Source: Aselliscus stoliczkanus (Eukaryota; Chordata; Mammalia; Chiroptera; Hipposideridae). Taken from it: a DNA stretch of 64,000 nucleotides. Below are positions 11,359-22,434 of the stretch, piece after piece; position 1 is the first letter of the stretch, and every line of letters begins with the position of its first letter. Location: positions 70,494,559-70,558,558 of the forward strand of contig CM066739.1 in assembly GCA_033961575.1 (NCBI GenBank), in the 5' to 3' direction. Both the position numbers and the translations under genes were made by a program. The notes below the pieces were generated by a model. The model had not been told where the DNA came from. It saw only the letters and a program-made list of their open reading frames with translations, and searched no databases.

Positions 11359-12185
11359 CAAAGAAACTTCTCTTCCTAAGAGGCAAGTTATGTGAATTAT
11401 ATGTAAATGGCATATTCACACAACAGAATACTGAACAGTTATTAAAAGCCATGAAGTGCATTTATACCTGTATGCTTGTGTATAAATAAATAATAGCAAT
11501 AAAAGTTAGCATATATGGAGAAAAAAGATGAAGAGATGTGTTATATTCTATTAACAATGGTCATATCTGAAAGGCAGATTTTTGGTGGGGAGGACTTTCC
11601 TTTTTAAAGCTAACTACTTCAATTTGGGTAGTCAGAAAAATAAATAATACCTCCTTAGCCTAAGTGAAGGCTGTCTAGTAGATCCTAAAGCAAGAAACAT
11701 AAAACACATCATTTTCAGTGTTTAAGTGTGTTTCCATGTGTCTAATTAGGAGAGAAGGTGCCTTTTAGTTTCAGAATGTGAACTGAAGAATCCAAGTCAT
11801 AGTCTGTGCTTCACAGGCATCGATCATCTCACTTCCATTGAGTTAAGGAAGTTTCATAGAGAAAGGAAACTGATGGAGAGATGGCTGTGAGAGACAGGAA
11901 GAGAGTGTGCCTAGAAGCAAAGGTGTGTTCCAAAGGTGAATATACAATTGGGCTAACGCATTGAAAGAACAGTTTTGAAGAAGGGGATCAGTAATGATGA
12001 TGACAGCAGCAATGACTGTGTTCAACAGTGTGTGAGCACTTCACATGGTCCACCTTCTTGAATCCTCCCATCAGCTCCGTGAGGACTGCTCTTTGAACCT
12101 CACCTCCTTCTTTGTAAAATGGGTCATCTACCAGACTTATTTGTGAGAGCTGAATGACATGATAATAGGTATACAACACTTGGCA
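10716..12185. other. Non-coding stretch with a GT microsatellite
   Basis: Nothing beyond the microsatellite was recognised, except a faint MIR-like patch near 12010-12130. The frame at 11174-11461 is a translation of the GT tract. Confidence 0.45.
11312..11356. repeat. (GT)n microsatellite
   Basis: An uninterrupted GT dinucleotide run of about 22 units. Its antisense reading produces a spurious Thr-His repeat. Confidence 0.97.
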
Positions 12186-12345
12186 TGGTGTTTGGGACAC
12201 AGGGAGTCTTACCATTTATTAGCTATTATTATCCTTATCCCCATAGTATAGAGGTGGGGATTGAATCTGAAACTTGCCCAAGGTCCTAGAGCTGATAAGT
12301 AACAGAGCTGATATTTGAATCTGGGCTTGTGTGTTTCCAAGTCGG
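12186..12345 (+). repeat. MIR SINE
   Basis: TTATTAGCTATTATTATCC, then CTTGCCCAAGGTCCTAGAGCTGATAAGTAACAGAGCTG and ATTTGAATCTGGG are the MIR core in sense orientation. Confidence 0.8.
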
Positions 12346-12368
12346 TTTGTCTCCATGTGAAAAAGCTA

Positions 12369-12450
12369 TTGGGTTGTTGGAAAAGTCATGACTTATTTTT
12401 TTCTATGTTTTTCGTTGCAAAAATGCGTCATGACTTTTCTGACAACCCAA
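12369..12450 (-). mobile_element. Palindromic mariner-type MITE, copy 2
   Basis: An 82-bp relative of the element at 1304: ends TTGGGTTGTTGGAAAAGTCA and (reversed) TTGGGTTGTCAGAAAAGTCA, flanked by TA at 12367-12368 and 12451-12452. Its asymmetric core is the reverse complement of that in copy 1, so the two lie in opposite orientation. The inverted repeats form a near-complete hairpin. Confidence 0.88.
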
Positions 12451-12452
12451 TA

Positions 12453-13931
12453 TATTTTGGACTCCCATATAAACTCCCTGAGTATTCCATTGGTTTGGAT
12501 GGTTGTTTTCAGGCTGGTGGAGGACCAACATGCCTAATGGAGGCCTATGGTTGTAGTAGACAGAAAGATGTGTTGGCGATGCACGCATTATAAGAGATAC
12601 CCACAAACACAGATCACACATTTTCTAAAGACATGACATGTTCTACATGTAGAATTGTGAGGTTGGAATGCATTTTTTCTTAGAATAGTACCCAAACATA
12701 GAGTGTGACCACTGTGTTTTCGAATGCTAGTAGGAGAAAACAGCAGGTTGCCCCTGCGGTGACTCTGGCACCAAAGTGACAGATGGCCCAGTGCAAGACT
12801 CTGGCTTCCTGCCAGTCACTTTGCAAACGTAACGGGAACTGGTCCAAGGAAAAGCCTATGATGAGATGGGGCAGGGCAAGATGTTATGTTTGCTCCTGCT
12901 GATCTGTGAGGATAAATCAAGACAAGTCACCTTCACCAGGGAATTTATTCTGGGCACTGAAGAGGAAACCAGAGGCAACGAGGAAAGGGGCACATGTGTT
13001 TGGTCGGAGGTCAGTGATGCTGAAAGCTGGGCTGCATGACCAGGAAGCATGTTTGAACCAGGTAATGCCATTGTCCTATGTGTTTTGATGAATAAAGCAG
13101 AGCCATGCAGCAGCAGTGTAGGGCGGTGCTGACTTGTCCAGCTTGTCCTAAATGAAATGGATTTCCGGCCTTTGCAGACTGGAGAGAAACTTCTGGTTAA
13201 GTTATTCAGACTGAAAAAAAAATGTCCCCTCAAGGAGGAGGGAGTGAGAAATGAGGGTGTGTTGAAAAGGGAGCAAGCATGGGACTCACAAAGCAGATAT
13301 TTTTGAATCAGGCCCATGGACCTGGCATCGAGTGAGAATCATGATGGGAAGACAAGCTTCACTTGACTAGAACCCAAGAGCCAGAGCAGGTGAGTTCAAC
13401 CTATTCATCTCTCCTGTCTGGCACCACCATCTGCTCTGAGCCAAACTCGCCGTGAGACACAGTGGCTGGTATATCACTTGGTATGTACCTGTCTGTCCAC
13501 AGTTAGCAGGAGAGAATTTGAGGCAGAAAGCAAATTCTGAAATGCCCATCACCCCTATCAGGTAGGCTTCTGTTTTACCAAATCTCTGGAAAGGCAGAAA
13601 GCTTGAACTTGTAAAAATGACAGGGGGATGTCCGTTCACTTAACCATGTCAGAAGAGCCTGGTTCTCTCATCTCCAGGTTGGATCCATAATGAAGGGCAG
13701 ACTTCTGAACCAGTGGGGCTGCAGCAAGAAGGACAGTGGGAATGAGTCTCCCCACAGAGCAAACGGGACAGTGATCCCTGGCATTGGGGGGTAGGGGTGG
13801 AGGAAAGAAAAGGGGAAAGGAAAATCAGAGGAGTGTATAAGGAGGGAGGGGTGTTTGCAGCTGTGGCCTGAAATTTTCTAGAGTACGCAGCTGTAGCCAC
13901 TCTCTAACCACTTAAAGATCTGATTACCCTT
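12453..13931. other. Repeat-poor, GC-richer non-coding stretch
   Basis: No repeat recognised. It holds a 153-codon minus-strand frame (12856-13317), Ser/Leu/Pro-rich and low in motif content, with a 60-codon frame opposite. The composition suggests chance openness. I see no convincing splice-site or promoter context. Confidence 0.4.
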
Positions 13932-14286
13932 TGCTATGGACTGAGTCCCTCCAAAATGCATAACTGAAGCCTAATCCCCAATGTGATGATATTAGGGGGT
14001 GAAGCCTTGGGGGAGGTGATTAGGTTACAAGGATGGTGTCTTCATGAACAGGATTAGTATCCTTATGAAAAAGGGACTACAGAGAGCTCCCTTGTTCCTT
14101 ATGCCGTGTGAGGATATGAAAAAATGGCCATCTGTGATCTGGAAGAGGGTCCTCACCAAAACCCAACTGTGCTGGCTCCCTGATCTCAGACTTCCAGCCT
14201 CCAGAACTGTGAGAAATCAGTTTTGGTTGTTTAAAAGCCACCCACTCTATGGTATTCTGATATAGCAGCCCAAACTGACTAAGATA
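13932..14286 (+). mobile_element. MLT1A-like MaLR solo LTR
   Basis: Begins TGCTATGGACTGAG, then AACTGAAGCCTAATCCCCAATG, GAGGTGATTAGGTTACAAGG, AGAGAGCTCCCTTG, CTCCAGAACTGTGAGAAATC and TTTAAAAGCCACCCACTCTATGG, and ends GCAGCCCAAACTGACTAAGA. The whole order fits an ERVL-MaLR LTR of MLT1A type. No internal region beside it, so a solo LTR. The 73-codon frame inside is spurious. Confidence 0.85.
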
Positions 14287-14633
14287 GTCTTATTATAACA
14301 ACATGTAACAGTGACAATTGATGCTGGTAGGATAATCAAATGATTTGGGGAGTGCCAGGTATTTTTACTCATCTCTATGTTCTCATCATTCTATAGTAAA
14401 TATGCATCAGTTCTATAAGTAAATGAAGACCTCAAAATAATTTGTATTGAGTGGTAGCTGTAAAGAACAAAAGCACCCAGTGTGCCGTTGTCTGTGTCTT
14501 CTGGGCTTTGAGGGTATCTGAGAAGACCTCATTCCCTCATTCCCTCATCCCCCTCACTTCCCATACTTACACCCTGTTTCCAATCAGCTCTCAAAAAATC
14601 ACATTTATATAAACAGGAGAGTGGAAAGGACAG
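14287..14633. other. Non-coding stretch, nothing recognised
   Basis: No gene or repeat recognised. Confidence 0.4.
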
Positions 14634-15194
14634 GGTCTGACAATTGAGTTTATGAACTTGTTGCAACCATGTTGCTAACCTTTTTTGATATCAGAGGGAT
14701 TATTTTTTAAGAATTTGTACCAACTGGACAAACAGTCAACCAAGTTTACTATTTGGAAGTACTGAAAGGCTGCATTGAAAAGTTAGATGACGAACTTTTC
14801 ACCAACAATTCATGGCTCTTGCATCACGACAATGCACCAGCTCACAGGACACTGTCTGTGAGGGAGTTTTTAGCCAGTAAACAAATCACTGTATTGGAAC
14901 ACCCTCCCTACTCGCCTGATCTGGCCCCCAGTGACTTCTTTCATTACCCGAACATAAAGGAAATATTGAAAGGAAGGCATTTTGATGACATTCAGGACAT
15001 CAGGGGTAATATGACGACAGCTCTGATGGCCATTCCAGAAAAAGGGTTTCAAAATTGCTTTAAGGGTGGACGAGGTGCTGGCATGGGTGCACAGCTTTCC
15101 AAGGGGAGTGCTTCAAAGGTGATCATAGTGATATTCAGCAATGATGTATGGAGCACTTTTTCTAGGATGAGTTCTCAAACTTAATTGACCGACC
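14634..15194 (+). mobile_element. Internally deleted mariner transposon
   Basis: The left end GGTCTGACAATTGAGTTTATG and the reversed right end GGTCGGTCAATTAAGTTTGAG are mariner terminal repeats. Between them, 561 bp keep only the C-terminal half of a transposase; a full mariner is about 1.3 kb, so the DNA-binding domain and first catalytic region are deleted. Neither end shows an obvious TA. This is a different mariner lineage from the TTGGGT-ended MITEs. Confidence 0.88.
14753..15184 (+). pseudogene. Mariner transposase, C-terminal half (decayed)
   Basis: A 143-codon frame. Mariner transposases cut and rejoin DNA with a DD34D catalytic triad in a DDE/D RNase H-like fold. Here the second Asp is at residue 26 (HHDNAPAH) and the third at residue 61 (SPDLAPSDF), exactly 34 residues between them. 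The first Asp is lost with the deleted 5' half. The family reading extends upstream of this Met to about 14710 (EFVPTGQTVNQVYYLEVLKG), so the annotated start is arbitrary. Past about residue 108 the sequence no longer reads like the family C-terminus, while another frame does, indicating a frameshift near 15070. Inactive. Confidence 0.88.
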
Positions 15195-15221
15195 ACGTTG
15201 ATCTCACTTTGGTTTTATATG

Positions 15222-15437
15222 AGGTTCCTGTTCACAAAAGGCATTAGCATACACGATTAGAATGATCTAACATACAGGAGGCTCTTAGGATCTGTTAATA
15301 CCTGGCATGTTCCAAGCAGTTTGGAATGTTTCAGGATGTCTTTCTGCCTCCACGTTTTCCCGGTGAACAAAATCTTTGCCAGAGTGCAGGCGTGTTCCTG
15401 AGATGGTTGTCCTTGAAGGGAACAAGCAGTGGAAGCA
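15222..15437 (-). repeat. Inverted repeat arm L, unidentified family
   Basis: The reverse complement of this stretch matches 16452-16673 closely. Shared blocks include CCCTTCAAGGACAACCAT, AAAGATTTTGTTCAC, AGACATCCTGAAACATTCCA, GGAACATGCCAGGTATTAAC and TTAGATCATTCTAATC. An 18-bp indel lies near one end and a smaller one in the middle. The arm begins about 27 bp after the mariner end. The family is not recognised. Confidence 0.85.
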
Positions 15438-16451
15438 TTTTGCTTAGACATCTTAACATAATTTTACAAGCATTTGCTAGGTAGCATCCGTGAGTAACAA
15501 ACTATGATTGTCTTCAGCACTAAGGAAGGCTATAGGCAGGCTTGCTGGCAGCCTGGTCCTAACAACACAGTAAGAACATGAAGGAGACAGCTTGTGAAGG
15601 GTTCCTGCTGTGGAAGATCAATGCCCTTATGGTGTGCTGCCTTGACTTTATATTAAGGGAGTAAATTCAGAGATAAAGCACTCTCGTTTGTCTTTATTGT
15701 TTATTATAAACTTCTTTTTCATTTTGTGGTGCCTCCAAGCATTGAAAGATGTTGACAGAAACATGATTTCTTATACCATCTAAGAAACCTAATCTGTGGA
15801 AAATTAAACTAGCTGTTTCTTTCTGAGACTCTTTTTGGATATTATAGATGTATAATTCTTATTCAAAATGAAAAGTGAAAATAGTTGTCTAGAATTCCCC
15901 CCTCCCTCATTCATTCTAGGTTTTATGGCTGCTTTGATAAATTTTTTTTTTCCAGGAAAATAACACGGCCATTAAAAAACCTCCCATTAAGCAGAGGGAT
16001 ATTATTTCTCTGTTATAAACAAATAACTACGTATAGCACACATCAAGGTGCTTTTTGCCTCACTCGCCAGTGGTTCAGAGAAGGCAACACTACACCTTTT
16101 CCACTCTCTCAGGTAGCAGCTCGAATCTTTCCATTCTTATTAAGACCACAGAGAAAGGCTTCACTCTGGAAGTTTTTGAGAGAATCAATGTTGAGAAACA
16201 GAGTTTGAAGAACTCTTTGGAGATCAAGGATTCGTCAGTGTCAGCCAATGGAAAACTCATTTGATCCTCTAGAAATATGTATTTATTTTCTTTTCACTGT
16301 TCTGCTCCAGTGGGCAATTTGTAGCAAAGATGAACTCGTGGGTGTCTGAAAACAAGGGATGGTACAAATCCATGCATTAATGCATTGCTTTCATCTGCTT
16401 TACAAACGATTTACCATTCCACTTGATCTGTCCTCTGGGAGATTGGGAAAG
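15438..16451. other. Spacer between inverted repeats
   Basis: About 1 kb of AT-rich unique-looking sequence. Two overlapping plus-strand frames (15885-16208, 107 codons, and 16055-16264, 69 codons) show no recognisable domain. Confidence 0.4.
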
Positions 16452-16673
16452 TGCTTCCACTGGCCTCTGCCACACTGCTTATTCCCTTCAAGGACAACCA
16501 TTTCAGGGACACACCTGCAGTCTCCCAAAGATTTTGTTCACTGGAAGAAAGGGGGGGCGGAAAGACATCCTGAAACATTCCAAACTGTTTGGAACATGCC
16601 AGGTATTAACAGACCTTCTTGTTTGTTAGATCATTCTAATCATGTCTGCTAATGCCTTTGTGAGCAGGAACCT
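16452..16673 (+). repeat. Inverted repeat arm R, unidentified family
   Basis: Partner of 15222-15437 in opposite orientation. Similarity starts at GTGCTTCCACTG and stops at GCAGGAACCT; neither flank extends the match, so these are two copies of one element and not part of a larger inversion. The 97- and 68-codon frames that cross it are incidental. Confidence 0.85.
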
Positions 16674-17570
16674 TTGTAACTTTAGCAAGGGGAAGTAATG
16701 ACATCGATAGCTTTTACAAGACCTCAAAAATATATAATTGTCAGCAGCATGACAATTTTTTTACATCAGTAATACAACGGATAGTTTTTTGGTAAATAAC
16801 TCCAGGAAACTGCTTTTACATTGATCTGGGAAACAAACGGAGGTATGCGAAACATTTTCTTGGGGCTGGATTTTTAGCTTTAGGTGCAAAGGTTATGCCA
16901 AACAAAGCAAAGTGAACCAAATAGAAAGCAACACAAATTTCTAGTGGAAGGCACTGTCAAGGGTTGAGAAGGGTCTGAGGTTTTACCCCACTTACAAGCT
17001 AACAAGTTAGTGTGACACAGTTTGATGGATGCTGGCAGAAGACATGAGACACCTGGGTCAGAAATGAAGGCCTATTTATGACTCACAGCAGTGGCAGTAG
17101 CCAGAGGATCTGCATTGTGCTGCTTCCGAGGCCTTATTCTCATAGTGGGGTTCAAAGTGAGGCAGATTACACTTGTACATACAGTGGGCTGCATTGTAGG
17201 GCACCAGTTCTTAGCTCTGGGCACCTGCATCTGTTATAAAGGGAAGTAAACATGCTTTCCTTTTGCTCTTGCATTAGATATTTTACTGAATAGTAATCAT
17301 GCCTGCCCTTTTCTTTAGAACATTATTTCTCTCTTACAAGGCTGTGAGCAAAACTTCTCTGAGCTCCTGAGGGAGATGGTATTTCTACCTTCCAAGGCTG
17401 TTCGCTCAGCGAACATCCTTGAAATAGTAGCCTAGAACAAAGGGTAGCTATTGACTCACTTGCAAGATGTGTAGAAATGTGAGAGACCCATGGAGAATTG
17501 TCTCCCAGTAGGGCTATTTGTGATATTGGATTCTAGTCTTAATCATTAGCAGATGACTTCAGACAATCAA
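16674..17570. other. Non-coding stretch, nothing recognised
   Basis: No gene or repeat recognised. Confidence 0.4.
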
Positions 17571-17690
17571 CCATTCATTCTTAGTGAGGGAGGGATTCGT
17601 TCATCCAGGCAATGAGTCAGTCAGTCATGCAACAAACATTCACTGAGTACTTGCCATTTCCTGGGTACCTTGTAAGGAACTAGAGAAGCA
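17571..17690 (-). repeat. Probable L2 3' tail, antisense
   Basis: CAACAAACATTCACTGAGTACTTGCC and CTGGGTACCTTG look like the reverse complement of the L2 3' end. Short and diverged. Confidence 0.4.
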
Positions 17691-17789
17691 AAAAATAAAT
17701 AAGTAGAGTACATATCCTTGAGGATATTAAACAGTAGTGACAGAAACAGTAATTAAGAAGATAATATTAATATTCAGCAGAAATAAAGC

Positions 17790-18085
17790 TATATTTCACT
17801 GTAGTCTTCTCTTCCTGGGAACACACAACAACTATATTTTCAGCCTTCCTCATACTTCCCATTAGGTTTGGGACATGTGACTTAGTTCTGGTGAATTGGA
17901 TGTGGGTATAAGCAATGTAAACCAGTGGCAGATGAGGTCCTTCAAAACATCCCAGGACCGTGAAGCTGTCTCTCTTTTCCAGCCATGGCATTTGTGGAGG
18001 GCTGCAAGAGCCACATCAGATTTGCATGAGCAAGAAATAAACCTCTATTATCTCCTGCTTACAAGTGAGGAAACACAATATCATG
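17790..18085 (+). repeat. Old LTR-like interspersed repeat
   Basis: CTTCCTGGGAACACACAACAACTATATTTTCAGCC, GGGACATGTGACTTAGTTCTGG and a terminal GAGCAAGAAATAAACCTC with a polyadenylation-like signal fit an old mammalian LTR. Family not resolved. The frames on both strands here are incidental. Confidence 0.45.
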
Positions 18086-18645
18086 TACTAAATATGATCA
18101 TTGAGACATAGTATTTCTAGTACCACGTACAAACTCAGGGCAGAATGCTGACTTATTTATTTCTTTTACAGCTCTTAGCATGGGATGTAGAATGAATACA
18201 CTTGACTTTCATTTCAAGAAGATTGTCATTAATGAATGACAATTAGGGGCGTAAAGTCAAGGGAAAAGCTTTTTATTTGTTTAGTTATTTTTTTAAAGAA
18301 AAGGAATATTTGAATATGTTTATAGGTGAAGGAAATAAATAAATGGAGAGGGAGAGGATAAAGTTGTAGAAAGAATGGTCTTGAAGGGAAAGTAGAAAAA
18401 TAAAGTCCGGAAGAGCTAGTAAACAGGTGTGGAAATAGCCTCTTCTCATGGACCCTAAACATTTGAGTGGTGGCTTTGGAGAGAGCTCATGTTATTTAAG
18501 GCAGGGAGGTAGAGAAAGCATTAAGAGATTAGGATGTAGATTCCAGGCATCAACAGAAAAAATAGTGTGTGTTGTCTTTGTCTTATGTACTAAAACTCTT
18601 TGTTGGAACATTCACAAATCTCTCATTTAACCCACCCAGTATTAT
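18086..18645. other. Non-coding stretch, nothing recognised
   Basis: No gene or repeat recognised. Confidence 0.4.
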
Positions 18646-18780
18646 GTAAGGTAGCTGTCATATCACTGTTACTGTATAGATGAAATAACTGAGACTCCTA
18701 GAGGTGAAGTAGTTTACCAAGGTTGTGCAGCTAGCAAGTGGCAGGGCCGAGTTCAGATCTAATCTGTCTGACTCCACGCT
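18646..18780 (+). repeat. MIR SINE
   Basis: TATAGATGAAATAACTGAGACTCC, then AGTAGTTTACCAAGG, GCAGCTAGCAAGTGGCAGGGC and TCTGTCTGACTCCACGCT: the MIR core and 3' segment in sense orientation. Confidence 0.85.
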
Positions 18781-19124
18781 GCTCCTACACTACAATAATC
18801 AGAAAAGAGAGACCCAAGAAACTGATCCGTGTTAGGACTCTTGGAGAATCTAAATCAGTTGCCTGCCAGTGCCCTTCATGTCACACTGCTTATGTCTGGG
18901 GGGGGCAGTCGCCTGCCATGTACCTCTACATAGATGCTAAAAGAGTTTTAACAAGGTCTGAAAATGAAACAATTAAGTCAGTCAACTGGTTATAGAGACG
19001 ACAGCTCACCTGACGTTTCACCAGTTTGGTTTCTTGGTATTAAGTTATTTGAACAGTGGTTTGTTTAGGTATCACTCAGTTACAGCCTCCCCAATGTGAA
19101 AGCCAATAGAGAGGGAATTAAGAG

Positions 19125-19311
19125 ATGATACCAATTTTGTGATGACCACGGGGACACAAAAGACAGTTTGGGGAATATAATCAATAATGTTGTAAAGATT
19201 TTGTAGGGCGTCAGATGGGCACTTGATTATTAGGATGACCACTTCATGGATACTGTAGTGCCTGACCACTGCTCTGAAGCTGAAGCTGAATAATAATGTC
19301 AACTATAATGT

Positions 19312-19362
<51 letters not shown>

Positions 19363-19532
19363 CGTCACAGGATGTGGCGTACAGCATAGGTAATAGAGTC
19401 AATGGAATTGTAACAGCTGTATAAGATGTCAGAGGGGTAGTAGATTGGGGGAGTTATCACTTTGTGAGGGGTGTAAATGTACCCTGTTTTGTACACCTGA
19501 AACTAATATAAAAAGAAAAAAGGTGATACCAA
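19125..19532 (+). mobile_element. 5'-truncated L1 3' end with two-module 3' UTR and TSD
   Basis: The L1 3' UTR is at 19134-19523. First module: CAGTTTGGGGAATATAATCAATAATG..CAACTATAATG. Then an AC microsatellite. Second module: GTCACAGGATGTGGCGTACAGC..AGTCAATGGAATTG..GTACACCTGAAACTAATATAAAAAG. A 9-bp repeat (TGATACCAA) flanks it at 19125-19133 and 19524-19532. The copy at 53420 has the same two-module arrangement. Confidence 0.82.
19314..19361. repeat. (AC)n microsatellite inside L1 3' UTR
   Basis: An uninterrupted AC run between the two 3' UTR modules. Confidence 0.95.
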
Positions 19533-20839
19533 GCCTTTAATATCTCAGGAGCGGCATTGCCTGGTTATTTATCCCTTTTAGAACTACCCTGGTTCCTTTG
19601 AAGATGTAAGCATGTACTGCCTAACCATGAGAGAGATTTATCAAGTCATCTGTGTGAAGCTGACTTAAAATTTTGGGAAACATCTATTGTTTTGACTTAT
19701 TAAAATAACCTTTAGTATCTGAATTATAGATCCACAATTGCATTTGTTCAAATAGGTTATCCTGTCTAAACCTAAGGCATCCATTAGTTCATAGTGAATT
19801 ACAGAAGTCACATTTAAGGTCAGCCTTTCGAATGACATGAGATGAATATTGGCAGAGATGGTGGCACTCATGCTGGGAAGCAGGAAGGATGACAACAGAA
19901 AAGGTTTGGTGCAGATTTTCCTGGAAGGTGCTGGGAGCATCACAGTGAGAATTGTATAGCAGTGGAATGGAGTGCTAGAGGATAAGGTAACGTGGGCGCA
20001 CAGGATTTATAATGAATGGGTGTGGCCTGTGCTCGCCTCCCTCTGCCTTGGGAATGGTGTATCTCCCTTCCGCAGGCACTGCGTACTCACTCTGAGTTTT
20101 CCACTTTGATGAGATTCAGGTCAAAGTGACCCATCTAGTCCATTATTCATTCCCACAGCTGTCCAGGGAAGGGACCGTTTCTGCTCCCAGGAGCACCCTT
20201 TTCCCAGAAGTGTTCTCTGTCTTGGCAGCATGACTGAAAATGGCCAAAACAGCTCTGTACCTTTTGTGGCTTAGAGATGGGATCTACAGGCCTAGTGCTA
20301 GCCCTTGACTGAAAGAGGCCAGATTGCTTATTGAATCCAGTCGCTGGATTCCTAGGTGTTAGGGGGACTATGCACTTCTCTATAAAGGGGCAGACCATCT
20401 GAGAGCCATCCTTGTTTCAACATCTGCCTTCCTGTGTGGTCCAGGTGTACTAGTCTGTTCTCAGTGTTTTCCATTTCAGTCTTGCTGCCTGGAATTTGAG
20501 TTCTGATACTTGCTTGGTTATCTTGCTATTGACAAATTGGGACAGAGTTCTAGAAATGTGCTGCGTGCTCCAACCTTACCTATGGTTCTGATACAGAGCA
20601 TTAATTTTCAATAATAATTAGAAATTAAGGAAATCTGCTTTGAGAACTATGATCCTTTTCTACAATTTAATACATTTACTAGCCTTTCCATACATCCCTT
20701 ATAATAATTGGTAGTATTCTTTTATTAAGTTTATAGTAGACTAACGATACAGACTTGGACACGTCTAGCCCCACCCATGGCCACCGGGTCTCAGCATTCT
20801 GTGTGCCAGCCACTATGATCTCCTTTTAGCTCCTCAGAC
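19533..20839. other. Non-coding stretch, nothing recognised
   Basis: No gene or repeat recognised. Minus-strand frames at 19665-19943 and 20147-20398 have no identifiable motif. Confidence 0.4.
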
Positions 20840-21150
20840 AGGCTGTACTCCCCCACCTCTGCGTTTCATGTCATCCATCTTAGAGGTGTCTTTCTCTGGA
20901 AAGACTTTCCTGACTGTCTATCTGTCTTCACATCTGATTTTGGTCCTTCTCATGTTTCATATGATCCCACACCACCCCCATCCTAGACTTTTATCCCTGT
21001 GTATTGTGATCGTTTGATTTATTTTCTGTTTTTCTCATGATTCATAAACTCCATGAGAGCAGTGGCCACTTCATTTTTATTATTTGCATTATGCCTCCTG
21101 TCACAGCTGATTCCCATCATTGGTAAGTAGCCATTAAATATTGGGGGATA
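20840..21150 (+). repeat. L2 LINE 3' end
   Basis: GAAAGACTTTCCTGACTGTC, TTTGATTTATTTTCTGTTTTTC, AAACTCCATGAGAGCAGTGGCCAC and a TAAGTAGCCATTAAATATT end follow the L2 3' order. Confidence 0.75.
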
Positions 21151-21159
21151 GGGTGAACG

Positions 21160-21350
21160 TCTGAGAAGACCTGTGTTGGAGCCTGCGTCTCCCTACGTGG
21201 TCATTCCATCAATGATTGTTTCCTCATCAGTAACAGTGTTGAAGGTAACGCCTCGCTCTGAGCGTTGTTGCCAGGATAAGATGAGACAGTATAGGTGAAA
21301 GTGCTTTGTAATCTATAAAGATGTTAATTATTAGCTAGTCTTATTAATTG
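21160..21350 (+). repeat. MIR SINE, 3' part
   Basis: TGTTTCCTCATCAGTAACAG, then GTTGTTGCCAGGATAAGATGAG and GTGCTTTGTAATCTATAAAG match the MIR 3' half. Confidence 0.7.
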
Positions 21351-21354
21351 TGTT

Positions 21355-22434
21355 TGCATTCCAATGTGTCCATTTATACTGCGCTGTATGTTGCTTTTGA
21401 CATTTGTCTGAGATTCTTTCATGTGTAATGTTTTTTTTCCTTCTCCAAGGAAATTATAAGCAAGAAAATATTTCATTTACTTTTTTTTCTTTTATGAATG
21501 TGCCTGTCACCCCAAGAAAGTTATAGAAAATTGAAGGCAGAGATTTTATGACCTGTCAATTACAATTTTTTATGATTTCCACATCAGCAAATGTTCAGCC
21601 AAACTGTATTTTCATTCTAAGGAATTATATTTTTCTATTTCACACAGTTAATACCACAAGCAAATAGAAAATTGTTACTTGCATTTGTATCAAAATTAGA
21701 TACTCTGATTACAGATTCATTGATATTTCATCTCTGCTATGTGATCCACTAAATAATCAATTCTGTAGATTACTTGATTATAACAATATTGGGGTTTTCA
21801 TGTACAGTAATAAAATGCATTATTCATAAAGTAAATATGGAACTTAATTCTTAATAAATATCTATTTATTACTATTAAAGGTGTTTTGGAAGAAAGAACA
21901 TATTGAATTAATTAGAGGTATTGAGCATGGAGAGTAGTTTCAGTCAGACCAAATCTCTCACCACGAATAACTATAAAAGATAGATAAAATTCAAAATAGG
22001 AAAACAAAATCATGAACAAAATCCCAGATGTTTAAGTGTATTATAGAACAGCTAAACAGAGAGAAGTTGTGCAATCAAGATTTGGAGAGAAGGAAAAGAC
22101 ATTTAAGTCAGCCCCACACACCTACTGCTTTCTCTCATCGGATCATTTGCCAGTTCATATTGAGGGATATAGAGGCTGAGCAGGAAATGTGGACCTAGAG
22201 GTTGTAGTGAATTAGTTGAGCTAGAAAGATAATCATTGGAGTTCAGGGCTCTCAAGGCAATCAAGCCTTGAAGAAAGGGAACTGTAGAAAAGTCAGCTTA
22301 ATATTCTGTACAAAATCTCCCTTCTAGGAATTTACTGATTCTTCAACTGTACATTGTGAAGTCAGAGGTCAAGAAACAAGCAAAAGTACTGATGACAGAC
22401 TAAAAATCTAAGCAGTTTTACTGTTGTTGTTATT
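21355..22434. other. AT-rich non-coding stretch
   Basis: Nothing firmly recognised. The 3' part may already belong to the degraded L1 that follows. Confidence 0.4.

Noticed and set aside
11174..11461. 95-codon frame with Thr-His repeats
   Set aside because: Translation of the (GT)n tract. The Cys-Val frames at 51061-51325 and 60773-61110 are also microsatellite readings.
12856..13088. Paired opposite frames suggesting an exon
   Set aside because: No splice-site context, family similarity or codon bias that I can support.
14044..14265. 73-codon frame
   Set aside because: Lies entirely in the MLT1A-like LTR, which is non-coding.
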